Assembly (NCBI GenBank): GCA_016719535.1
Contig: JADJYX010000048.1
Location: 1 to 21,625 of the forward strand
Length of the DNA: 21,625 nt
Direction of reading: 5' to 3'
From: Rubrivivax sp.
GTDB lineage: Bacteria > Pseudomonadota > Gammaproteobacteria > Burkholderiales > Burkholderiaceae_C
Shown here: piece by piece, positions 1 through 8,036 of the stretch
How positions within the stretch are numbered: position 1 is the first letter of the stretch
Layout of the letters: every line of letters begins with the position of its first letter
The notes under the pieces: generated by a model
Told to the model about the DNA's origin: nothing
The model's database searches: none
What the model saw: the letters and a program-made list of their open reading frames with translations, nothing else
Program-made: the position numbers and the translations under genes

Positions 1-1703
1 AGAATCCGCATGTCGAGCGGCTCTTGATGGCCGCCTTCGTGCTCCGGCATCCCCGAGCGCAAAGATGCACGTCATTGCGCCAGATGTCGGCGGCGGCTTC
101 CGGCAACAAGATCTTCCTCTACGGCGAGGAGACGGCGCTGGTGTGGGCCAGCTTGGGCACATCCAGCCGCCCCATCAAGTGGACGGCCGAGCGCGCCGAG
201 AGCCTTCTGTCCGACGCCCATGGCCGCGACCACGCGTCACCACCGCCGAACTGGCGATGAACAAGGACGGCCGGTTTCTGGCGCTGCGCGTCGTACCACG
301 ACCAACCTGGGCGCCTATCTGTCGACTTCTCATTCGGCGGTGCCGCATCCCACCTGTATGCCCACGCTGCTGGCCGTACGATGCATACGCCCAGGATCCA
401 CTGCACGGTCGAGGCGGTCTTCACCACCACCGCGCCAGTCGATGCCTACCCGCGGCGCCAGCCCGGCCCAGAAACCACCTACGTGGTCGAGCGCCTGGTC
501 AGAGACGGCGGCCAGGGACATGGAATCGACCCCGCCGAGGATCCGCCGCCGCAATTTCATCCGCAGCTTCCTCGTACCCCGCCAGTGGAGCTGACCTACG
601 ACACCAGGCGACTGAAGGCGACGCTGAACCGCGCACTCCAGGCTGGCCGACGTCGAGGCTTCGCCGCCCGCCGCGCCGCCAGCGCAGCCGAGGGCGCAAG
701 CGCAGCCTCAGCTGCGGCGCTTACATCGAGGCCTGCGGCATCCGCACCGTCGTCGGTGGCGGGCGCGCTGGGCGCACACGTGCCGGCCTGTTCGGGGCTG
801 GCGAGGTGCGCGTCCATCCCCACCGGCAAGGTGACCATCTTCACCGGCAGCCGCAGCCTGACCAGGGCCATGCGGGACCACCTTCCCGCAGGTGGTGGCC
901 GACAAGCTGGGCATCCCCGATGGACGACGTGTGTCCATCGGCGCACCGCGATACGGCCAAGGTGCTGTTCGGCATGAGGCACCTACGGCAGCCGCTCGCT
1001 GGCCGTCGGTGGCACGACCATCGTGACGGCGGTCGACAAAGGTGATCGCCAGGGGCGGAAGATCGCCGCCCACCTGATGGAGGCGAAGGCGACGCCGACG
1101 TGATCGCCGGGGGCGGCCCAGTTCAAGATGGCCAGCACCGACAAACCCGGTACCGCTTGCGCAGGTGTCGCTGACCTGCGTGCTTACACAACTTCCCGCA
1201 CGACAAGCTGGAGCCGGGCCTCAGCAAGCGCCTTCTGACCCCAGCAACTTCCTGCCGGCCGGCACCTGTATCTGCGAGGTCGAGGTCGGGGAAAGCCCGC
1301 CACCGGCGTGGTGCGCATCGAGCGCATGACCGCCTGCGACGACTTCGGCAACGGCGTCATCCCGATGATCGTCGAGGGGCAGGTGGACGCACGGCCTGGC
1401 GCAGGCATCGGCCAGGCGCTGCTGGAGCAGGCCGTCTCGCACCGACAGCGGCCAGCCGCTGACCGGCAGCTACAGGACTACGCCATGCCGCGCGCCGACG
1501 ACCTGCCCGCTTCACCGTCGAGACCGCCGGAAGGGCACGCCCTGCACGCACAACCCGCTGGGCGTGAAGGGCTGCGGCGAGGCCGGCGCCATCGCTGCAG
1601 CCCGCCGGCGGTCATCAACGCCATCTGCGACGCGCTGGGCGTGCGGGACATCGCCATGCCGGCACCCCCTACACTTGTGAAGGCTGCCCGCGCGGCGGCA
1701 TGC
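1..1703 (+). pseudogene. coxL: coxL-like molybdopterin-binding large subunit, 5'-truncated by the window, many frameshifts
   Basis: Large catalytic subunit of a CO-dehydrogenase-type molybdenum hydroxylase, the subunit that holds the molybdopterin-cytosine-dinucleotide cofactor. Conserved blocks can be followed across all three plus frames: an APDVGGGF block near 80-100, KWTAER near 180, an AYRGA-type active-site loop near 445-480 (extra bases split it), MTACDDFGN near 1326-1350, and the GVKGCGEAGA block at 1561-1590 that holds the catalytic Glu (codon 1579-1581). The loop is the form II type (AYRGAGR), not the form I AYxCSFR of proven CO oxidisers, so the substrate is uncertain. The expected stop seems lost: TGCGGAGA at 1700-1707 stands where a stop overlapping a Shine-Dalgarno (TGAGGAGA) would fit, just before coxM. 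The frame changes every 30-150 bases. Either the gene is dead or this stretch is poorly sequenced. Confidence 0.85.
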
Positions 1704-1718
1704 GGAGACACCGACACC

Positions 1719-2490
1719 ATGCAAGCCCACCCTCACCTACCCGCCACGGTGGCCGATGCCGCCTGGCCGCAACCGCCGGCGCCAAGCCGATCGCCGGCGG
1801 GTCCGAGCCTGCCCTCGATGAAGCTTGGGCTGGCGGCGCCGGAGGCGCTGGCCGACCTGGGCAGCATCGCGGACCTGAAAGGCATCACGGTCGCCAACGG
1901 CGTCGCCAGATCGGTGCCATGACCACGCACGCCGCCGTGGACGCCAGTGCCGACGTGCAGCGCCTTCCGGCGCTGGCGCAACTGGCCGGAATATCGGCGA
2001 CCGCCAGGTGCGCAACCGCGGCACCCTCGGCGGCAGCCTGGCCAACAATGACCCGGCGGCCTGCTACCGCCGCCGCCGTGCTGGGCCTGGGCGCCACCGT
2101 GCACACCAGCCGGCGCGACATCACCGCCGATGACTTCTTCCAGGGCATCATGCCACCGCGCTGGCCGAGGACGAACTCATCACCCGCGGTGAGCTTCCCC
2201 ATCCCGGAGCAGGCGGGCTGGCAGAAATTCAAGCAACCGGCGTCGCGCTTCTCGCTCGTTGGCGTCTTCGTCAGCGGGGCCCGAAGGGTGTGCGCTGGCC
2301 GTCACCGGCGCCGGGCGGGCGGCGTCTTCCGCGTCGGGGCTGGAGGACAGGCTGGCCGCCAGCTGGTCGGCCCGCGGCGCTGGCAACGGCGCGACGGTGC
2401 CCGCCGAGGGCCTGAACAGCGACCTGCACGGCTCGGCCGAATACCGCGCCGCGCTGATCCCGGTGCTGGCGGCGGCGGGCCGTCGGCTGA
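1719..2490 (+). pseudogene. coxM: coxM-like FAD-binding medium subunit, frameshifted
   Basis: FAD-binding medium subunit of the same molybdenum hydroxylase; it passes electrons from the [2Fe-2S] small subunit to the external acceptor. The start ATG at 1719 lies about 12 bases after a GGAGA. An HLPATVADA segment near the start fits the usual N-terminus. The FAD-contact block is clear: RNRGTLGGSLANNDPA at about 2010-2058. The C-terminal part (QKFKQPASRFSLVGVFVS, then a TGAG.GGVFRVG region) is typical of CoxM. The gene would end at TGA 2488-2490 in the frame reading ...RAVG. At least five frame changes are needed, so no single frame encodes it. Order L-M-D-E matches known cox clusters. coxS is not in the window and may lie upstream. 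Confidence 0.85.
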
Positions 2491-2511
2491 TTGCCTTTGG
2501 CCGACCCCGCA

Positions 2512-2541
2512 AACGCCGCAGTCGCTGCGGCGTTTTGCTTC
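2512..2541 (+). terminator. Rho-independent terminator-like hairpin between coxM and coxD
   Basis: A perfect 10-bp stem (2512-2521 pairing with 2525-2534) with a 3-base TCG loop, followed by a short T-rich tail (TTGCTT). It sits 21 bp after the coxM stop and just before the proposed coxD start. It has the form of an intrinsic terminator, or of an attenuator or processing site within the operon. Confidence 0.6.
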
Positions 2542-2544
2542 GAG

Positions 2545-3456
2545 ATGCTTCCGCGACCGAACTCCATCCAGCATCGACGACACCGCCGCACAACTCTGGC
2601 GCATGACTACGTGAGCGACCGCCCGCTGGCCACCGTGGTCTTTCCGGCGCTGAAGCCGCAGCGGCCGCTACGCGCGCTGTTCCTGGAGGGCGAGCCCGGT
2701 ACCGGCAAGACCAAGATCGCGCGCACGCTGGCTTGCCGATGCTCGGGCGCGAGCTGATCCGCCTGCAGTGCTACGAGGGCCTGGACCTGGCCGGCGCCGC
2801 CTACAAGTGGAACCATGGCCGCCAGATGATGGAGATCCGGCTGGCCGAGAAGGAAGGCACGGCCGCGACGCGCTGGCCGCCGAACTCTTCGGCGAACGCT
2901 TCCTGAACCAGCGCGCGCTGCTGCAGGCCATCGACCCGAAGCGGGCTGAACCGCCGGTGCTGCTGATCGACGAGTCCGCGACCGTGCCGAGCGAACCCTT
3001 CGAGGCCTTCCTGCTGGAAGTGCTGAGCGAAGATTCGATCACCATCCCCGAACTCGGCACCGTGAAGGCCGCGCAGCTGTCGATCGTCATCCTGACCAGC
3101 AACCGCACACGCGCGAGATCCACGATGCCGTCCGCGCCGCTGCCTGTACCACTGGGGGCTTCCCCCGACGCCGCGCGCGCGAGTGCAGATCCTGCAACGC
3201 CGCGTGCCGGTGCGGGCGAGGAACTGCGCGCCAGATCGTCGCCTTCGTGCGCTGCTGCGCGCGATCGAAAAGTCTTCAAGCCGCCCGGCATCGCCGAGAC
3301 CTGAGTGGACGCGCGCTGCTGGCGCTCGACACCGTGGTGCGGACCCGCGGGTCGTCCCAGACACGCTGGGCGTGCTGCTCAAATACCAGGACTGACATCG
3401 TGCTTGCGGGAGCGAGGCGGCGCGCCCCTGAGCAGGTGCGCAACGCGGCGAGGTGA
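2545..3456 (+). pseudogene. coxD: coxD-like MoxR-family AAA+ ATPase, frameshifted
   Basis: MoxR-type AAA+ ATPase related to CoxD, which in characterised cox clusters takes part in maturing the molybdenum/copper active site as a chaperone. Visible: an N-terminal DDTAA..HDYVSDRPLATVVF segment, Walker A GEPGTGKT at 2689-2712, Walker B VLLIDE at about 2958-2975, and an ILTSNRTRE segment near 3090-3117 in the sensor position. The C-terminus reads VRNAAR and stops at TGA 3454-3456; an earlier stop at 3393-3395 (after LLKYQD) is created by a one-base shift. At least five frame changes are needed. The ATG at 2545 has no convincing ribosome-binding site. It lies upstream of the VWA gene coxE, its usual partner. 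Confidence 0.83.
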
Positions 3457-3460
3457 GGCG

Positions 3461-3739
3461 ATGGCGATCCGAATTGAGCAAGGAAGGGCGCTGGCCTCTG
3501 CCTCGATCGAGCGCTGGTTCCAGGACGAGCGCGACGAGCGCATCGGCAATATCGCGGCCGGCGCGCTGCTGGGTTTTTTTCTCGAGGAGATCGGCCCCAG
3601 CGTCTACAACCAGGCGGTGGCACAGGCGCAGGAGCGGCTGCTGCAGCGCATCGGTGAGCTCGACATCGAGGTGCACGAGGACGAATTCGGCTACTGGCGC
3701 AAGGTGGACGCTGCCACCCGAAAAGGGCGCAAGGGCTGA
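3461..3739 (+). CDS. DUF2164 family small protein
   Basis: A 92-codon protein of the DUF2164 family, function unknown. The hallmark segment is complete: IGNIAAGALLGFFLEEIGPS followed by YNQAVAQAQERLLQRI and a DIEVHEDEFGYWRK end. The start ATG at 3461 follows the coxD stop by 4 bp and a GAGGTGAGG stretch. Residues 4-12 are misread: the family N-terminus (ELSKEGR) appears in the neighbouring frame, so a compensated pair of indels alters the first dozen residues. Its place between coxD and coxE suggests co-transcription, but nothing in the sequence ties it to molybdenum-enzyme maturation. Confidence 0.8.
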   Translation: MAIRIEQGRALASASIERWFQDERDERIGNIAAGALLGFFLEEIGPSVYNQAVAQAQERLLQRIGELDIEVHEDEFGYWRKVDAATRKGRKG

Positions 3740-3741
3740 GC

Positions 3742-4971
3742 ATGCTGGCCACCCGCCAGAGCGCCGAGGCCCGCCTGGCTGAAGAAGGATCATGCACTTC
3801 GCGCGTGCTGCGCGCGGCCGGCATGCCGGTGGGCAGCGACCGCGTGCAGACCGCGCTTTGCAGGCGCGTTGCAGGTGGCCGGGCTGGCGCGGCGCGACGA
3901 CTTCCACGCCGTGCTGGCGGCCTGCCTGCTTCCGACCGCATCCACCGAACACCGCGAGCGTTCGACCAGGCCTTCGCCAGACATTTTCTGGCGCGACCTG
4001 TGGCATTTTCGAAGGCCGCATGCGCGCTGCTGCTGCCCAAGGATTGCAGGCCAGGACGGGGCCGCCGCCGGTGCCCGAGAACCGCCGCCTGGGTGAAGCG
4101 CTGTTCCCGCGCGGGCCCGAGGCGCCACCGCCCCCGCCGGCTGAAGACCAGGTCGAGATCGACGCCGCACTGACCTTCAACGACCGCGAGCACCTGCAGA
4201 AAGTCGATTTCGAGACCATGAGCGCCGACGAATGGCGCCATGCGCAGCGCTCTGGGCGCAGCTGCCGCGGGCTTTCGAGCCATCCGCACGCGCCGCGCCG
4301 CCGCCCCGCGCACCGGCCGTGCCGACTGGCGGCCCGGCCGCTGCAGGCCATGGCCCGCCACGGCGGCGAGTTGTGAACCTGCGCTGGCGCCAGCCGCGCA
4401 CGCGCCATGCACCGCTGGTGCTGCTGGCCGATATCTCGGGCAGCATCGGCCGCCTATCCGCGCAGCTTTGCTGCACTTCGGCCACCTGCGGGCACGCCGA
4501 TGCGCGTCGTAGAGCTTCGTCTTCGGCACGCCGGCTCGCGCACCACACGCCTGCTGAAGAGCCGCGATCCCGATCTGGCCGTGGCCCCAGGTCGTTGCGC
4601 GCGGTCAGGACTGGTCGGGCGGCACGCGCATCACCACCAGCCTGCATCAATTCAACCAGCGCTGGGCGCGCCGCGTGCTGCCGGGCAATGCCACCGTCTT
4701 GCTGATCACCGACGGCCCGAGAGCATGGCGACACCGCCGCATTGGGCTTCGAGATGGACCGCCTGGGTGGGCCGCGAGTGCCGGCGTCTGATCTGGCTGA
4801 AACCCGCTGCTGCGCTTCGACGGCTTCGAGCCGCGCGCCGGTGGCATCAAGGCCATGCTGCCCCATGTCGACCGCTTCCTGCCGGCGCACAACCTGGCCA
4901 GCCTGGCGCAGCTGGTGGAGGTGCTGGCCGGCCCGCAAGCTCACCACCGGATGCCTCCGCGCATCCGCTGA
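3742..4971 (+). pseudogene. coxE: coxE-like VWA-domain protein, frameshifted
   Basis: Von Willebrand factor A-domain protein of the CoxE type, expected to pair with the MoxR ATPase CoxD in maturing the hydroxylase. The start ATG at 3742 follows the DUF2164 stop directly. Across frames one can read: an RVLRAAGMPVGSDRVQTAL helix, a Pro-rich linker around 4080-4140, a TFNDREHLQKVDFETMSADE block at about 4172-4231, the LNLRWRQPRTRHAPLVLLAD strand near 4375-4430, a metal-ion (MIDAS) DISGS motif at about 4429-4443, and ATVLLITDG near 4690-4715. The end is taken at TGA 4969-4971 after ...HRMPPRIR. At least eight frame changes are needed. Confidence 0.82.
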
Positions 4972-5047
4972 AGCACTGGCAAGGCGCCGCACGGTGGCAA
5001 CATCGTCGCAAAGGCCACGCCTCGATGGCGGCCACAGGGTTTGCACC

Positions 5048-5916
5048 ATGTCCATCGTCCATACCGCGATCGATGCCGGAGGCCGAACCGTGCGATACCG
5101 CGACCGCAAGCGCTGGGCCTGGGCCTTGTCGGTGGTGGCCGCTGTTGCCGCTGACCGGGCTGGCGGCACACCACTTCAGCGGCCTGGAGATCGGCCTCGC
5201 GCCGACCCGCTCATCAGCTACGGGCTGATGCCGCTGCTGGACGCGCTGATCGGCGAGGACGAGAACAACCCGCCCGAGGCCGTGGTGCCGCAGCTCGACG
5301 CCGACCGCTACTACCGCTGGCTGACCTGGGCCACGGTGCCGCTGCACTTCGTGGCGCTGATCGCCTGCGCAGGGTGGGCGGGCACGCAGGATCTGTCGTG
5401 GTGGGCGCTGGGCCTGCTGGCCTATGTGGCCGGCGCCGACGCCGGCCTGGGGCTGAATACCGCGCACGAACTGGGCCACAAGCACAACCGGCTGGAACAG
5501 ACAACCTGGTCGCCTGGTGGCAGCTGACCTCGGCCAATTATGTCGAACATTACGGCCTGCTGCGCCGCAAGCTGCCCAGTGGCGCCTACGAGGCCCCGCA
5601 GCCGCACCACTCGTGGAATACCAATCACCTGGTGACCAACCTGGCCACCTTCCACCTGCAGCGGCACAGCGACCACCACGCCTACCCGTCGCGACGCTAC
5701 CAGTGCCTGCGCCACTTTCCCGACCTGCCGCAACTGCCCAGCGGCTACTTCGGCATGTTTCCGCTGGCCTATGTGCCGCCGCTGTGGTTCAAGGTGATGG
5801 ACCCGCGGCTGCTGGCGCTGCCGCAGGTGCAGGGCGACCTCGATCGCGTCAACGTCTGCCCGCGGCGGCGCGCGGCGCTGCAGGCGCGCTATGGCACCCA
5901 GGCCAGGATGGCTTGA
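5048..5916 (+). pseudogene. alkB: alkB-like alkane 1-monooxygenase with an internal deletion
   Basis: Integral-membrane non-haem di-iron alkane hydroxylase, which would hydroxylate terminal CH3 groups of alkanes with rubredoxin as electron donor. The N-terminus (MSIVHTAIDAGG...YRDRKRWAWALSV) and the ISYGLMPLLDALIGEDENNP block are typical. Histidine box 1 (HELGHK) is near 5467-5484; NYVEHYG follows near 5538-5558; box 3 (LQRHSDHHAYPSRRYQ) is near 5656-5703. Box 2 (EHNxGHH) and roughly 90-100 residues around it are absent: NRLEQ jumps at about 5500/5501 to NLVAWWQL, with a change of frame. Compensating shifts also sit near 5130 and 5205. The product could not form the di-iron site. From 5206 on, apart from the deletion, the sequence is clean, unlike the cox genes. 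It ends 13 bp from the convergent gene at 5930. Confidence 0.88.
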
Positions 5917-5929
5917 GGAGCGGCAGGCA

Positions 5930-6976
5930 TCAGCAGGGGCGGCTCTGCGCAGTTCGTCCCCGGTTGTCAGCAGCGCTGCGAATCCACCACTGATCCGCCC
6001 CGTCGGCGTCGGGCAGTCGCAGCGTGGTGGCGATGTCGGTCAAGACCGCGTCGTTCAACTCGATCTGTTTCGCAACGAAGTCGCGCAGGCAGGATGCCGC
6101 CTCGGTGAAGCTGAACTCGTCATGGGCGAAGGTGAAGACCCGCCCTGCAGCGTTGCCTGTGCAAGGCACCACCAGGAAGTTGCCCGTGCGTGGCTCTTCC
6201 CCGACGACCAGGCAATCGTCGACCCAGGCGGGAAGCGAGTCGTTCCTGCCGGGGCCTTGCAGGTGCTGCAACCAATCGCGAAACTGAGCTGCCAGCGCAG
6301 GCCATTCGGCAGGCGACGCGATGCGCCTGGCGCACTCTCCACTCGCCTCGACGTGGTACAGGTCAACCGATCCGACGGCCGCATAGAAGGCCCCCAGGCC
6401 GCCAAGGTCGGAAGGCCCTGCTCGTCCGACGCTGGCGCCGTCACCAGATGGCGAAAGGCGACCTGTTTGCTTCGGGTGGGATCGCCGATCGCCTCGCACT
6501 CCGAACGTGCCGGCATGGGTCTTCAAGGCCTCCGCGAGCTCGGTCAGGGTCATGACCTTCTCAGCTACCCTGCTCGGCGGCGCCGCGCGATCCCGCCATC
6601 GGGTCGCCTCGCTCAGGGCAGGCACCTTCTTCTTCCACCAGCGCACCTGCCCCGTCAACACCACCACTTCCGCATCCGCAAGCCCGAGAAACTGCCGGAC
6701 CTCGTCGAAGTCCTCGCGAAAGTAGAACTGATCGCGGTGACGCACGAGATGCAGCGTGAACTCGCCGGGAGCGGTCCGCGTTTCAGCCAGGTAGGCGCAT
6801 CGACCCGAGGACAGACGAATCCCGACCTCACGCAGCCAGCCGCCTTCGAGCGGCCGGTGCTGCCACTCGACGCCCAGGCCACTCGCCTCGATCACCAGCC
6901 CAAGCGGCCGGAGCACGATGGCCACCGCGCCCCAGTCGATGAGGGCATCACGATCGAATTCGATCAACGATGCCAC
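5930..6976 (-). CDS. Hypothetical protein, SUKH (SMI1/KNR4)-like C-terminal half; candidate immunity protein
   Basis: 348-codon gene starting at GTG 6976, five bases after a strong AGAGGAG. No reliable family can be named for the first ~120 residues, which contain alternating hydrophobic strands and a tryptophan (IDWGAVAIVLRPLGLVIEA). The second half contains AFYAAVGSVDLYHV, an FLVVPCTGN strand and VFTFAHDEFSFTEAASCLRDF. This recalls the SMI1/KNR4 (SUKH) layout found in many toxin-immunity proteins; that assignment is by eye. It is the last gene of the minus-strand series, 54 bp after the frameshifted gene at 7031-7540, and converges on alkB. Its place in the immunity series supports an immunity role, but no cognate toxin is present beside it. 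Confidence 0.6.
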   Translation of the reverse strand: MASLIEFDRDALIDWGAVAIVLRPLGLVIEASGLGVEWQHRPLEGGWLREVGIRLSSGRCAYLAETRTAPGEFTLHLVRHRDQFYFREDFDEVRQFLGLADAEVVVLTGQVRWWKKKVPALSEATRWRDRAAPPSRVAEKVMTLTELAEALKTHAGTFGVRGDRRSHPKQTGRLSPSGDGASVGRAGPSDLGGLGAFYAAVGSVDLYHVEASGECARRIASPAEWPALAAQFRDWLQHLQGPGRNDSLPAWVDDCLVVGEEPRTGNFLVVPCTGNAAGRVFTFAHDEFSFTEAASCLRDFVAKQIELNDAVLTDIATTLRLPDADGADQWWIRSAADNRGRTAQSRPC

Positions 6977-7030
6977 ATGTACTCCTCTACCGGGTGCATA
7001 CTGGAAAAGTATGGTTTGTCCCGGGCCGAC

Positions 7031-7540
7031 TTACTGCGCCACATCGCGCATCAGTCGAGCCGGCGTCAGTACCTGGCCGAAGCGACGCTCAAGCATCAGG
7101 CACAGGTAAGGCAAGCCGTAGTGATCAATGTCGGCCAGCATCTGAGCCTGGATCTCTTCGGGGTCGCTTCCTCCAAACGATAGCCGGACAGCGGGCGCGC
7201 CAGCGAAGACGTCGGAAACGAGAGCTCCTCGTACTCGAAATCTCGTGGCTTTTCCAGCGCGCGGATTCTTTCGAGTCGACCGTCCCGCAGACGCACGGGC
7301 GGCGATTCCCTTCGAGTCAAGGACGCCTTGAACACTTCCAGACTCGGCGCCCATCCCACCGATTGACCAAACAAGTCTCGGTCGGAACGGGCCGAAAAAC
7401 CGAGATGGACGAACACACGAGACAGGTCACGGCCGACATAAAACAGATGCGCTCGCTTGTCGCTGTGCACCAGTCGCCACGCTGGTGCGCGCTCGAGGAA
7501 GATCCCGCAGACCCCGTACAAGAGCCCGTTCTTGGTCATG
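7031..7540 (-). pseudogene. Immunity-like protein, copy 1 of a repeated family, frameshifted
   Basis: About 170 codons from ATG 7540 to TAA 7031-7033. It is a close paralogue of 17055-17564; the two share long identical stretches such as FLERAPAWRLVHSDKR, FGQSVGWAPSLE and RLERIRALEKPRDF. A one-base deletion near 7167-7170, just after SGYRLEE, moves the last ~46 codons (from DPEEIQAQMLADID) into another frame. The ATG overlaps the stop of the preceding gene (ATGA at 7537-7540), so the pair was translationally coupled. Function unknown. Copies downstream of an Rhs toxin suggest an immunity gene. Confidence 0.75.
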
Positions 7541-7777
7541 GACTGGCGGCAACCTGCGTGGGGCCGACCAGCGCGTTCGCAACAGCCGCCAGCGCGTCGA
7601 GGTGACGCATGGCCTCCGCCAATGCCGGCACCGTCAGCGATTCGAGTTCCGCCGTCGATGGCGGACGATTGAGTACGAACTCGAACAATGTCTCCCAACG
7701 GAAAGCGTTTATCCGACGCCCCACCGAAGCAGGCCAAACGCACCGGTGCCGGTGGCGTCGGATAAACCTCGTTGAAC
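7536..7777 (-). pseudogene. 3' fragment of an immunity-like gene, cut off by the IS91-type element
   Basis: C-terminal end of a minus-strand gene, reading ...INAFRWETLFEFVLNRPPS and ending AASP with TGA at 7536-7538, which overlaps the ATG of the next gene. When 7778-10233 (the IS) is removed, this frame continues directly from the fragment at 10234-10672 with no shift: codons for SPMVS run into STRF. Helices rich in Leu and Ala dominate; no family is recognised. Only the joined reconstruction makes sense as a gene. Confidence 0.7.
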
Positions 7778-7804
7778 TAAACCGCCGCCACGGTGGTGAC
7801 ATGC
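7771..7804 (+). repeat. Left inverted repeat at the IS91-type element
   Basis: Begins GTTGAACTAAACCGC and matches the reverse complement of 10200-10233 at about 29 of 34 positions. The first seven bases (GTTGAAC) belong to the host target site; the element proper starts at 7778. Confidence 0.8.
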
Positions 7805-8036
7805 GGGGCTGTTGGGGAATGTAAGGCTCAGCAGGCCAATCAGGCAACGGCGTTGCGGCTGCGGGCGGCAGTGGCGGCACGCCGGGATTGGCTGGTAGGG
7901 GTGCGCTGGCGGTTGTCGAGGCGACCTTGATGTTGGTGGTGGCCCACAAGGCGGCGAAGAAGACCACAGGCGCGAGCAGATCCGTTGCCGTGCCCAGGAG
8001 TGCAGGCAATAGTCCAGAGGAAGCGTGCGCCGCGGA

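Noticed and set aside
2801..4529. Long minus-strand open frames opposite coxD, DUF2164 and coxE
   Set aside because: Arg/Ala-rich shadows of the plus-strand cox genes, kept open by high GC and by the frame disruption of the true genes.
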